A stretch of DNA of 64,000 nucleotides from Candidatus Altimarinota bacterium (GTDB taxonomy: Bacteria > Patescibacteriota > Gracilibacteria > BD1-5 > UBA2023): the NCBI GenBank assembly GCA_028714815.1, contig JAQTLR010000002.1, positions 124,001 to 188,000 on the forward strand, read 5' to 3'. Of this stretch, positions 10,664 through 20,107 are shown piece by piece; within the stretch, counting starts at the first letter, position 1, and each line of letters starts with the position of its first letter. A program made the translations under genes and the position numbers. The notes below the pieces were generated by a model, which had not been told where the DNA came from, searched no databases, and saw only the letters and a list, made by a program, of their open reading frames with translations.

Positions 10664-12100
10664 TTATCTTCCCCCGAAGTACCCTTTCTTCGCTCCCCCA
10701 CCCTTCGGACCAGATGGACGATTGCCAGGACCGGACGGTTGGGAGTACGAACCTCCGGAAGAGGGATGAGATGGTACGGATTTGCCAGCTCCATGGATCC
10801 GTTCGCTCGTTCGTGGTTTCTGATGCGAGTGACCTTCCGCTCTCGAGGATGAAAACCGGCTATCGCCCGGAGTTTTCTGGAATCTCGGATCCGAACTTCC
10901 CCGTCCGCGACCGCCGCCCGCTTTACCCTGAGGAGCTTTCGATTGAATAGGAGATACGACGCCCGTTCTCGGAAACGGGTGATCCTCGACAACCGGAATC
11001 TTCTGAGAAATGAGTTTCTCGATATCCCGGAGATGCGCGATATCGTCGTTATCGCAGAAGGATATCGCCACACCCTTCGCTCCAGCACGACCCGTCCGAC
11101 CGATACGGTGCACGTACGTCTCGGAGATATTCGGGATGTCGTAGTTGATCATATATTCGAGCTCGTCGATATCGATCCCTCGGGACGCGATATCGGTCGC
11201 GACCAGCACCCGAGTCGTCTGCTCCTTGAAGTTGGAGAGTGCTCGTTGCCGGTTATTCTGGGATTTGTTCCCGTGGATCGCTTCGGCGACGATCCCTCGT
11301 CCCACGAGGAATTTCACGACCTTGTCGGCTCCGTGTTTGGTTCGCGTAAATACGAGCACGTTCTTGATCTTCGGATTCTCGAGAAGGTGGACGATCAGGC
11401 TATTTTTATTCCCCTTGTCCACATGGTATACCGACTGGGTAATGGTCTCGGCAGTCGTGGAAACCGGGGTGATCTCGATCTTCTCCGGATTACGGAGAAT
11501 GGTTCCTGCGAGCGTCATGATATCCGGTGCCATCGTAGCAGAGAAAAAGAGAGTCTGGCGTTTTACCGGAATGACTTTCAGAAGTTTCTTGATATCGTTG
11601 ATGAATCCCATATCGAGCATACGATCCGCCTCGTCGAGGACGAATATCTCGATATCCGCGAGTGAGACATACCCCTGCCCCATGAGATCGAGGAGCCGTC
11701 CCGGAGTGGCGATGAGGATATCGACCCCTTGCCGGAGACGTTCCACCTGATTCCCCTGCTTCACTCCTCCGAATATGACCGCCTGATGTAGTCCGGCATA
11801 CCGTCCGTACGCCCGGAAACTCTCCTCGATCTGGATCGCGAGCTCTCGGGTCGGAGTGACGATGAGGGTCTTAATCTTCCATTTTCCCTTATTCGGGTCT
11901 TTCTTCGCATAGAGGAGCTGCAAAATAGGTATCGCAAAAGCGGCGGTCTTCCCGGTCCCGGTCTGCGCGCATCCGAGGAAATCCCGTCCGGAAAGGATGG
12001 TAGGAATGGCAGCCGCTTGTATGGGTGTCGGAGTCGTATATCCTTCGTCGTCTATAGCACGAAGGATCGGTTCTATGATCGGAAGGTCGGAAAATTGCAT
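10664..12100 (-). CDS. rhlE: DEAD-box RNA helicase (RhlE-like)
   Basis: An ATP-dependent RNA helicase of 478 aa. The motifs are in order: TPTPIQ (Q motif), AQTGTGKT (I), PTRELAIQ (Ia), TPGRL, DEAD (II), SAT (III), and later ATDIASRGIDI and HRIGRTGRAG (V, VI). The C-terminal tail of about 110 residues is basic and rich in G, S and P, typical of RhlE/CsdA-type RNA-binding extensions. It probably works in ribosome assembly or mRNA turnover. The ATG at 12100 (MQFSDLP) is chosen because it begins directly before the Q-motif region. There is no in-frame TGA. Confidence 0.93.
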   Translation of the reverse strand: MQFSDLPIIEPILRAIDDEGYTTPTPIQAAAIPTILSGRDFLGCAQTGTGKTAAFAIPILQLLYAKKDPNKGKWKIKTLIVTPTRELAIQIEESFRAYGRYAGLHQAVIFGGVKQGNQVERLRQGVDILIATPGRLLDLMGQGYVSLADIEIFVLDEADRMLDMGFINDIKKLLKVIPVKRQTLFFSATMAPDIMTLAGTILRNPEKIEITPVSTTAETITQSVYHVDKGNKNSLIVHLLENPKIKNVLVFTRTKHGADKVVKFLVGRGIVAEAIHGNKSQNNRQRALSNFKEQTTRVLVATDIASRGIDIDELEYMINYDIPNISETYVHRIGRTGRAGAKGVAISFCDNDDIAHLRDIEKLISQKIPVVEDHPFPRTGVVSPIQSKAPQGKAGGGRGRGSSDPRFQKTPGDSRFSSSRAEGHSHQKPRTSERIHGAGKSVPSHPSSGGSYSQPSGPGNRPSGPKGGGAKKGYFGGR

Positions 12101-12181
12101 GAAAAGGTATTTATCGGATAGAGGGGCGTATGATATGGTAAAAGCAGGATATAGCAAATGAAAAATATTACGAAAAATTTT

Positions 12182-12209
12182 TTGACTTATCTATCGATTT
12201 TCATACAGT
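12182..12209 (+). promoter_or_regulatory. Promoter for the 12244 minigene
   Basis: TTGACT at 12182 and TACAGT at 12204 are 16 bases apart, 35 bases before a strong GGAGGAG ribosome site. Confidence 0.5.
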
Positions 12210-12243
12210 AACGAACGCAAACTTTCAACCAAATGGAGGAGTT

Positions 12244-12462
12244 ATGTTTGTAAGAATAGTGATACTTGGCATTTTCATCTTGGTATACCATGGAATTATC
12301 CAAGTACAACCGAAAGGGTGGGAATATTATGCTGGATCCATGACAATCTTGCTTTTGGCATTCGGCATATTCTGCATCTATCGCTTGTTTGGGGAAATAA
12401 ACGCATCATCCCCTCAGACAAAGATATGTAGATGCTCTACAAAGATCTGCCATTTTCCTTAA
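12244..12462 (+). CDS. Small membrane protein (72 aa)
   Basis: A short gene with a strong GGAGGAG ribosome site seven bases before the ATG. The product has two hydrophobic stretches (about residues 2-20 and 30-48) and a Cys-containing polar tail (ICRCSTKIC), so it may bind a metal or form disulfides. No family is recognised. A GC-rich intrinsic terminator at 12472-12502 follows the TAA. Confidence 0.6.
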   Translation: MFVRIVILGIFILVYHGIIQVQPKGWEYYAGSMTILLLAFGIFCIYRLFGEINASSPQTKICRCSTKICHFP

Positions 12463-12471
12463 TCGACCACA

Positions 12472-12502
12472 AAGGCGCGAGCGATCGCGCCTTGTTTTTT
12501 TT
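12472..12502 (+). terminator. Intrinsic terminator after the 12244 minigene
   Basis: AAGGCGCGA GCGA TCGCGCCTT is a perfect hairpin followed by a run of eight T. Confidence 0.8.
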
Positions 12503-12565
12503 CCTGGATACGAAGAAAGGTTGTCATATTTCAGGTATCGAACCGGATTTTTTCTTTCATATGAC

Positions 12566-13105
12566 TTAATATTGTGGAGTACATGATGACCAAAACACTC
12601 ACCCCCCCTGTCCACAGTTACCACATGTACTTACATTACTACATCATTGTCCGGTTACATTCGTCGATCTCCATAAAGGGGGTTGATTACCATTACACAC
12701 ACAACTATATCCTGTGATCACCGGAGGTGCAATCGTAGCACCAGCGGGACCTTGTGGTCACTGCGGACCTATAGGACCTTGCGGTCAGACAGGACCAGTA
12801 GCGCCATTCGATCCACTCGGTCCCGTAGGTCACTGTGGACCGGCTGGAGCTGTCTCGCAAATCTTGGTAAAATCAGCATTATATCCTCTCAGGTATTGTC
12901 CGCCCGGACAGGCTCCTTTAATTTTGTTGAAATAATCCGTAAACTTTCCACCAATAACCTCTGTTCAGCCAGGAGTACCGGATGGCCACGACGTCATCGC
13001 AAGAACCCCAATGCCCCCGGCAAGAAATATGACAAAAAATACTACAAAGAAAAAACTCTTAAAAGCCTGCTCTTTGATAGTCTCTATTTTCTGAATGATT
13101 TTCAT
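12566..13105 (-). CDS. Membrane-anchored collagen-like protein with Cys-rich C-terminus (179 aa)
   Basis: The gene is visible only if TGA is Gly, since several TGA codons fall on the Gly of G-X-Y triplets. The product has a short cytoplasmic start, one membrane span (about residues 14-34), a conserved block (GGKFTDYFNKI...CPGGQYLRGYNADFTKIC), about 12 collagen triplets (GPQGPTGPSG...), and a C-terminal Cys-rich module with about seven Cys. The topology suggests a surface rod with a disulfide-stabilised tip, possibly an adhesin. Paralogues are the gene directly upstream (13177) and the one at 43199. It ends at TAA. Confidence 0.8.
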
Positions 13106-13176
13106 GTTGCATAATGATAGGGCTAAATATTCTCTCTTTTTCAAGGCAGTGCTGTCAGAAACGAATCGACGGATTA

Positions 13177-13560
13177 TTATGGACCCTGTGGTCAGACAGG
13201 GCCTATAGGTCACTGGGGTCAGACAGGGCCTGTGGAACCATTTGCCCCATTTGGTCATATTGGACCTTGAGGTCACTGAGGACCGGCTGGGACCGGACTG
13301 CAGATTTTATTATAGTTCGCATCATATCCATCCAAATATTGTCCAGACGGACAAGAATTCTGGATACTATTGAAATAATTAGCGAATTTTCCCCCTACTA
13401 TTTGTGTTGATGGTGCCATAGGAACTCATCCAGGACCCGTAGGCCATGTGATGGCAAATGCCCCAGTAGTTCAGACAATGGCTGCAAGAGAGAATACTGC
13501 CAATAAAAATCCTCCAAAAGCCTGCTCTTTGACTATCTTCAGTTTTCAGGATATACCCAT
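13177..13560 (-). CDS. Collagen-like membrane-anchored protein, shorter paralogue (127 aa)
   Basis: Same design as its neighbour: a membrane span at about residues 15-38, then the conserved block (GGKFANYFNSI...CPSGQYLDGYDANYNKIC), then about 12 G-X-Y triplets with many TGA-coded glycines. It stops at TAA inside the collagen region and lacks the Cys-rich tip of the 12566 gene, so it is either a short form or 3'-truncated. The two genes lie in tandem 71 bases apart on the minus strand and look like a recent duplication. Confidence 0.72.
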
Positions 13561-13686
13561 ATGAAAAAGCTTGCGAAGTAAAATACCCATCTTTTTGAGA
13601 GATGAGTATAGCATTTTTTTCCGGTAAGTAAAATTTTATATTTGAATTCGTGAATGCATGATTTATGATATTAAACCATGCCACTC

Positions 13687-15006
13687 CTAAACATTCTCCT
13701 GTGCAACAGCCTTCTTTCGGAGCAATGCCCATTCTCCCGGATCCTCCGGACAATTCATCCAGATATCGAAATTTCCGCCGTGCGCCGACGGTTTTTCCTC
13801 GCCTTTCGGGTCGAGGATTTTCTCTACTGTGAACTCAAAAGACTTATCTGGTGTGATGATTTTCACAAAATCATGGAGATCGTACCGGTTTTTCACCTCG
13901 ACACGGCACATCCCGCGGACTGCATCGTATTCTCGGATGATTCCAATATAATCCTCCTCTTTGATTTCACCATTTTTCTCGAACCAGATCCCTTTCTCTC
14001 CCGGGTTCCCTACAAGGAATCCTGGAGTATATCCGCGGTTCGATATGGCGAATACCTCTTTTCCAAGCTCATCCGCATCATAGGATTCCTCTTTTTCGAC
14101 CGCATCGAGCGCCTTCCGATAGGCCCGTCCGACTCCAGCAAGATAATTGAGGGTTTTGCTTCGTCCTTCTACCTTGAATGACACGACTCCGGCATCCGCC
14201 AATTCCTGCATATAGGAAAGCAGACAGATATCCCGTGAATTCATGATGTACGTCCCGTACTCATCCTCGTCGATCGCCATGATCTCCCCTGGCCGTTCCC
14301 GCTCCTCAAGATAGAACTCCCCCTTAAGAGGGATGTATTCCTCCGGGCGCCCCGTAGAATCATAGAGATCCGCATCGGATACATCTCGTTTGAATACTTT
14401 GTATTCCCATCGGCAAGAATGGGAGCAGGTTCCCTGGTTCGGGTCCCGATGGGAGAAATAATTCGAAAGGAGACATCTTCCGGAATAGGCCATACAGATG
14501 GCTCCATGGACGAAGAATTCTATTTCGATATCGGGACATTCCCGGTGGATTTCCTGAACTTCCTTGAGGGACAATTCTCGGGAAAGGATGATACGTTTGA
14601 TCCCCATCTTCTGCCAGAACTTCACCTGTGCCCAATTGGTATTATTCGCCTGTACCGAGAGATGAATCTCTGCATCGGGGTACTCGGTCCGTACCATATC
14701 GATCAGTCCCGGGTCGCTCATGATATACGCATCCGGTTTCATCGCATGCATCTTCGCGAAAGACGCCATGAACGGCTTCAGTTTCATGTTGTGCGCATAG
14801 ATATTCGCCGTGAAATAGATCTTCTTCCCACGGCTGTGACAGTATTCCACCGCTTCCGCGAGGTCTTCCCAGGTGAATTGGTTCTCACGGGCCCGAAGCG
14901 AGAACATGGGCACTCCAGCATACACCGCATCGGCTCCGTAAGCAATGGCGTATTTGAGTTTTTCGAGATTTCCGGCTGGAAAAAGGAGTTCGAGTTTCTT
15001 GGACAT
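13687..15006 (-). CDS. trhP: U32-family protein, TrhP/YegQ-like tRNA hydroxylation factor
   Basis: A 439-aa member of the peptidase U32 family. The signature stretch at about residues 165-200 includes FVHGAICMAYSGRCLLSNYF and the Cys motif GTCSHSCRWEY. In well-studied bacteria YegQ/TrhP is needed for prephenate-dependent hydroxylation of wobble uridine to ho5U in tRNA; the protease role is doubtful. The full length is present, with no in-frame TGA. It ends at TAG and starts at ATG 15006. A hairpin lies just upstream (15027-15056). TrhP versus other U32 subgroups is inferred from length and C-terminal extent. Confidence 0.85.
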   Translation of the reverse strand: MSKKLELLFPAGNLEKLKYAIAYGADAVYAGVPMFSLRARENQFTWEDLAEAVEYCHSRGKKIYFTANIYAHNMKLKPFMASFAKMHAMKPDAYIMSDPGLIDMVRTEYPDAEIHLSVQANNTNWAQVKFWQKMGIKRIILSRELSLKEVQEIHRECPDIEIEFFVHGAICMAYSGRCLLSNYFSHRDPNQGTCSHSCRWEYKVFKRDVSDADLYDSTGRPEEYIPLKGEFYLEERERPGEIMAIDEDEYGTYIMNSRDICLLSYMQELADAGVVSFKVEGRSKTLNYLAGVGRAYRKALDAVEKEESYDADELGKEVFAISNRGYTPGFLVGNPGEKGIWFEKNGEIKEEDYIGIIREYDAVRGMCRVEVKNRYDLHDFVKIITPDKSFEFTVEKILDPKGEEKPSAHGGNFDIWMNCPEDPGEWALLRKKAVAQENV

Positions 15007-15026
15007 AAAAAAGAATGAAAAAATAA

Positions 15027-15056
15027 AAAAATCTACCGATTTTACCGGTAGATTTT
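15027..15056. terminator. Hairpin between divergent trhP and nucleotidyltransferase genes
   Basis: AAAATCTACCG and CGGTAGATTTT form a perfect stem, 20 bases upstream of trhP. It could be a 5' leader hairpin for trhP rather than a terminator. Confidence 0.4.
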
Positions 15057-15256
15057 ACACAAGCATCATTTTGATACAGAGGCACACTACCGTCCAAAAA
15101 GAAAGCCCTTTGGAGATTATTCAAGAGAGTGTGCACTATTTCTTTGAATGGAGGTATTGTATGGAAATTGAGGGAAAGTCAAGAAAATATGATGAGGTTT
15201 TGTTGTTTCATATATTATCCCTTGTATAAAACAAAAAATCCGTACAATACACTTCT

Positions 15257-16009
15257 ATGCAAACCATTCTTCAAAAACTCGAACCCATCCTCGGTGCTAA
15301 GCAAATCCCTTCTCCAGAAGAAAAGAAGCTCTTTCAGAGAACTCAAGACTTCATATGATATATCGGATGGATTCCAGGACTCCGTATGGTCGCGGTTTCC
15401 AATTCCCTCGCCATGTATGCGACACACGAGAACTCCGATATCGATCTCTTTATCATCACTGCTCCGCATCGGCTCTGGATCGTACGCACGCTCGTGCTTC
15501 TTGTGGCGACTCTTCTCCGGGTACGTGCCAAGCCAGGCGACGAGGCCGGAAAGTTCTGTTTTCCGTTTTTTATGACGGAAAAAAACATGAATCTGAAAGA
15601 GATCGCCCTAGAAGATGATATCTATCTCGCCTATTGGATCCGGACACTCAAACCTATCTATAATCAGGACTACACCTATGGACGGCTGATGGAGGTGAAC
15701 CGGGATTTTTATGAAAACACCCTCCGGATACATCCTTCCGAAGAAGAACGCAGTGCCCTCCTGAGAGAAAATAGGACCTTTCTCGTACTGACTTGGAAAC
15801 ATCCATGGGCAACGAAGCTCTGAATATTCCTCTCTCCCATCCTCTCTTTCAAGGATATGATTCTCGGACTTCTATCGAAGTGGTACATAACCAAAAAAAT
15901 CCCCTCCGGAAATACGGAAGGAATCATAATGAATGATGATATGCTAAAACTCCATTTTACCGATCGTCGGAGGGAGATTCGAGATCAGATTATGGGTTCT
16001 ATTAAGTAG
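15257..16009 (+). CDS. Nucleotidyltransferase-fold protein (250 aa)
   Basis: The protein has a minimal nucleotidyltransferase motif, SNSLAMYATHENSDIDLFIIT (residues about 46-66): the helix, then D-x-D of the pol-beta-like fold. It is followed by hydrophobic and basic sequence, and the rest resembles no enzyme I can name. TGA at about 15350 and 15822 read as Gly. It ends at TAG 16007-16009, overlapping the end of the convergent NACHT gene by 8 bases. Its last ~40 bases, encoding EIRDQIMGSIK, recur in altered form at 21990-22033, which may mark a site of island insertion. Confidence 0.75.
15972..15988 (+). repeat. Left copy of 17-bp direct repeat flanking the NACHT island
   Basis: GGGAGATTCGAGATCAG occurs here, within the 3' end of the nucleotidyltransferase gene, and exactly again at 21990-22006. 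Sequence beyond it remains similar at the protein level (IRDQIMGSIK versus IRDQVIASVSGQ). Confidence 0.7.
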
Positions 16010-19000
16010 TAATTATAGCTTTTAATCACATGGACTCATAGAGAGTTGTTACAATTTTGATGTTTGATTCAATTAAAAGGGTGGTTAGTTCGCTAGACTT
16101 AACCCTATCTCCAGAAGCTACTCGCCTCATATAACTATACATGAACTTATTCATAACATATGTTGGTATGGCAAAAACCTGACGTGGCATCATTTTATTA
16201 CCGAGCCGCCTGAAAGCGTTGAATTCACGACAAATCGTTTCTGTGCGCTCTTCCTTCTTGGAGAGATAATATACGTCATCCGAGATGGCGATATCGAGTC
16301 CGACATATTCTGCCCCATTCGGAGTCTTCATCTCCACAATGAGATCGACCCCTGCAAATACATCATCCGAGTCGCTCGTAAGGGATACGGAAGCCTCTAT
16401 ATGATCGGATCGAAGCATATCTTCGACGAGATCGCGTATCACTACCTCCACAAGGTTTTTGAGATGATAGTTCGGATCGCTACGGAATTGCTGGAACAAC
16501 AAAGCCCTTTCTGGGCTTATCTTCCAATTCGGCGCCTGATAGGATCGGGATTGTACCTCTTCTAAATACCACTTATTTATCACTTCTGATTCTTTGTATT
16601 CTTTTTTTCAAAGTTTCATACTTCTATAATTTCCACTTACAGCACTCTCCCAAAAATTTATCTGTTTCGCAAGAGTCTTATTGTATTTTCCTCTAACTTT
16701 TTTTATAGAACTACACAATGTTTTTCCTGATAGTTTATACAAAACCTCCAGTTTATATAAAATCTCCAACCCTACGAAAAACCACTCATTAGATATAACG
16801 TCTACTTCTTTTCATAAAAATTTCTCTAATTCATCCCACCTCTCCTCTTTTGCGAGTATTTCACCATAAAACAAGACTACCGGACGAAATTCCCGCCAGT
16901 CATTCCAGTTTTCGAGCTTTTTCTGGTCCCGAAAATCATAGATTTCCTGATTTCACTCATTCTTTGGCATCTCTGTGAGATGTTTCGCCAGAAAGAATTC
17001 ATAGAACGATTTGTGGATGAAGTCGTATGATCCGCTTTCCGTGCTCTTGAAGAGAATGGACAGATTTGCATCGAAAAACTTCTGGTCTATTTTTGTATTC
17101 TTGGTGTCCGAAAATATATCGAAAGCATATTTTCCGAGTCTTTCCATAAATATCTCGAGCATCGTTTCGGATCAAACCGATCCTTTCTGATCCATTTGGT
17201 GCTTCGCGAGCACGAATCGCACAACGCTCTCATACAGATCTGCATTGGTCCATATCTGGTCGAGCGGGAGTATATAGTAATCATTCATCCATTTTTTTTC
17301 GTCCTCTGTGGCGTTCGCAAGGAGGGTAATCAGGTTCAGGAGGAGTGGATTCCCCTTGATCTCATTCGCGAGTCCTTGATTCTTAATCCATTTTTTTACC
17401 TTCATTGCCTTGACTCAATCCCCCTGAAATCTCGACTCGATATATACATCCATATCGATGGCAGTAAAATACAAAACACAGGTTGTGTCATTGGGACTGA
17501 AAAACTCGGAGTGCCGGGTAGTTATGATGCTCCGTCCTGTGAAGCCACTAAACAGGCCCTTTATCTTCTCTCGTGTCTCCGGCTTCGCTTCATCGACTGC
17601 GTCGATACACACAAAAACATCCGGACTGTCGAATAATCCGTCGATATCTCCCATCCTATCATCGAACTCCTTCGCTCGGACGAATCGCACTTCTATATCT
17701 TGCTCCAGAGAGAAGTTCTTCACGAGTTCGGAGAGATAGATCGATTTTCCCTCTCCCACATGAGCACGAACGACAAACTTGGTATATTTCCCTCCCCCAT
17801 CGAACATATGGGGATGAAAATCCTTTTGCACCAGGGATGTATCTTTTTTGTTATTATCCGACTCAGAATCTCGTTCGTTTTTCGGTTCTCGTTTCTCTTC
17901 ATAGTACAGCTTCCTATCCGACACCGCACCTTTCTCTCCATTCTTAATCAATGGATCAAGTGAGTTCGATTGCAAAGTCATAGCCTCCTTGTAGGCAATC
18001 CTTGCCCGCTTCAAAGAAGCGTAAGAATCTTGCTGTCATTCTCTCGAAAATAACTCCCCCTCCTCACCGTTCCATATATCCTCCCGACTTATGAAAAGTT
18101 TCCGGAGAATAGTTCGTATTTTCGGGTCTTTGACATTCTGGAGAATGAGAATTTTTTCTTCAGCTGATATGGTTGCAGCCTCGGAAAGATAGTATCTTTC
18201 GATAGTGTTGTAGTCTTGGAGTCTAATGAGGTTGGCGAGGGAGAATACCCGTAAATCCACAGGTAAACCGAAATTCTCAAAGTACCCCTTAAATTTCTCC
18301 GGCTTCTCATAGAAAAATCTATTTATTTGATTTTGTGCTTTTTGGGGAGAGCTTGTTGTTATTATATCGTTGTTTTCTTTCCTGTTTATAAAGCTTGCGA
18401 TCCCTTCCATATTAGAAGGAGTTATCTCTATTTGCAATCCTCCTATTTTAAGTGGATGATTAATGGATTTCTCACAGTAATCTATTTGAAAATATGAGGC
18501 TTCTTCAAATATTGCCTCATTATCCTCATGGGTTCGATCCCTATCTGACTTAAGTACGTCAAATCATTCCGCGTATGATCTATTTCAGATAATCACGATT
18601 GTTTCATAATTTCATTGAGTTATATCAAAGACATCTTGCACTGCTTTTTTAATTTCAGTAACCTTATCAGCATCACTCAATCATCTTTCGTAGTTTTTAT
18701 TGGATCATGGTAAATTTACATGTCAGACAAATCAGAGACTTGGGAAAGTTTCTGATAAATCTTTCCCCGTAAGATTAGCACGTCCTTCTTTGCTTAAATC
18801 AAAGAAAAGAGCAGTTTTTTCTGGACTGGAAAATATTGTCTCATACAATTTCTTTACCTCATCAGGAAGTGTCTTAAATTCAGGAATTATCCGAATAATA
18901 TTCCCGAGTCTTTCTATTTTCGTATTGTTTTCTTTCTCGTCCTCCTTTCATTCAAGTTCCTTTCTTCTTTTAAGACATGCTTCATATTCGTACCATTCAG

Positions 19001-19178
19001 AAGTATCTATGTATGGATAATGTCTAAGAAGATAGATACGGAGTACAGTTTCTTTTAGGGTGTTTTGTGAATTGAGCACATCAGAAACATCCTCTTTTAT
19101 ATCTGATGATAAATTATTTATATCAGTGGTAAATGAGAGTGGAGTATTGAGGTGATTTTGGTGTTTTGATATATTCAT
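16002..19178 (-). CDS. NACHT-domain STAND NTPase (1058 aa) with unique C-terminal domain
   Basis: Five track-length pieces and several shorter ones join into one frame with about 15 UGA-Gly codons and no TAA/TAG until 16002. The N-terminal region (1-~460) is of unknown fold. The NTPase core has Walker A (HVGEGKS, about 474-479), Walker B (VCIDAVDEA, about 524-532), a sensor-like GRSIITTRHSEF, NPLLLNLITLL and FIHKSFYEFFLAKHL, the order typical of NACHT proteins. The C-terminal domain (about 834-1058) is homologous to the separate gene at 22237. Prokaryotic NACHT proteins often act in phage defence by sensing and abortive response; that role here is inferred. The ATG at 19178 follows a good promoter at 19207-19235. 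Confidence 0.85.
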
Positions 19179-19206
19179 ATTGTTCCCTATATTAGTTTTC
19201 TCGTTG

Positions 19207-19235
19207 AGTATACTATACATTATGGGATTTTGCAA
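19207..19235 (-). promoter_or_regulatory. Promoter of the NACHT gene
   Basis: On the minus strand, TTGCAA (19230-19235) and TATACT (19207-19212) are spaced 17 bases apart, 29 bases before the chosen ATG. This argues against the in-frame start at 19235. Confidence 0.55.
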
Positions 19236-19282
19236 TGATTTTGACTGATTTCAGATTCTGAGGGGATTATGATTTGAGAGGA

Positions 19283-19993
19283 TTATGGGAGATTTCGAAG
19301 AGCTTTTCGGATTTCTGTGATTACCATATTTCTATACTCTTTTGATTTTGGAGTATACTTAGCCGATATATCCTCGTCACTCCACTCTTTCCATTCCCTT
19401 TCAAGTTGATCGATGGGCATAAATTCAATTCTTTTTACTTCTTTCTTTTGAAGTTTAAGTTTTTCTAAATCAACTTCGTGCTGGAGAATAAAAACTCCAT
19501 CAAGTTCATTATTATGCCAATATTCGCCATTCATTGGCATGGTAATTTCTTCACGGTATATTCCAATCATCTTTAAATCCTCCGGCATTACATCGAGACC
19601 AATTTCTTCCTTCGTCTCGCGTAGCCCTCCTGTAATGAAATCCTCCCCGCTATCAACATGTCATGCAGCGGAAAAATCCCAGAGATTTGGATAGGGCCAC
19701 TTATCAGAGGCTCGTTGCTGTATAAGCACTTCTCATCTGGAATTATAGATCCATATATGTGAGGCAAGGTGTAAGGCTCAGATATTATGTGCCTCCTGTT
19801 TTCCAATTTCTCCGGATTTCGTAAATATAGGTAGTCCATTAGCAGCAATTTGCTCAGTAAAAATATCAAGGATTTCACCAATCTTCTTTCTCACCTCGTA
19901 TATCCTTTCATTGTGCTCAGGAGAGGTATTAATACCCAAGACATCTACATAATCAGGAGAATATACCTGAGATTTGATAAATTTTGTTTCCAT
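19283..19993 (-). CDS. Nudix hydrolase, IPP-isomerase-like (236 aa)
   Basis: With TGA as Gly a single frame from ATG 19993 to TAA 19283 carries a complete Nudix box, GHVDSGEDFITGGLRETKEEIGLDV (pattern Gx5Ex7REx2EExG); the first G of the box is a TGA codon. The N-terminal half (HLASHIWIYNSRGEVLIQQR, WPYPNLWDFSAAGHV) resembles the isopentenyl-diphosphate isomerase branch (YfcD type), members of which hydrolyse nucleotide diphosphates or isomerise IPP. The substrate cannot be told from sequence. It lies between the NACHT and GHMP-kinase-like genes, all on the minus strand. Confidence 0.85.
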
Positions 19994-20107
19994 AAGGTTT
20001 TACATAAAGAATACTATTGGTAGTGTAAGTATTAAAAATCAAAAGGAAAAGAAAAATTAAAGAAAAATCATAAACTAACAGGATCCTTTGGAATAGAAGC
20101 AGAAAGT

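Noticed and set aside
12700-13300. CRISPR-like or tandem DNA repeats
   Set aside because: The repetition follows G-X-Y codon triplets of the collagen-like proteins; there are no spacers of constant length.
18525-18545. GGTTCGATCC resembling a tRNA T-arm
   Set aside because: It lies inside the NACHT coding frame and no acceptor stem, D-arm or anticodon arm can be placed around it.
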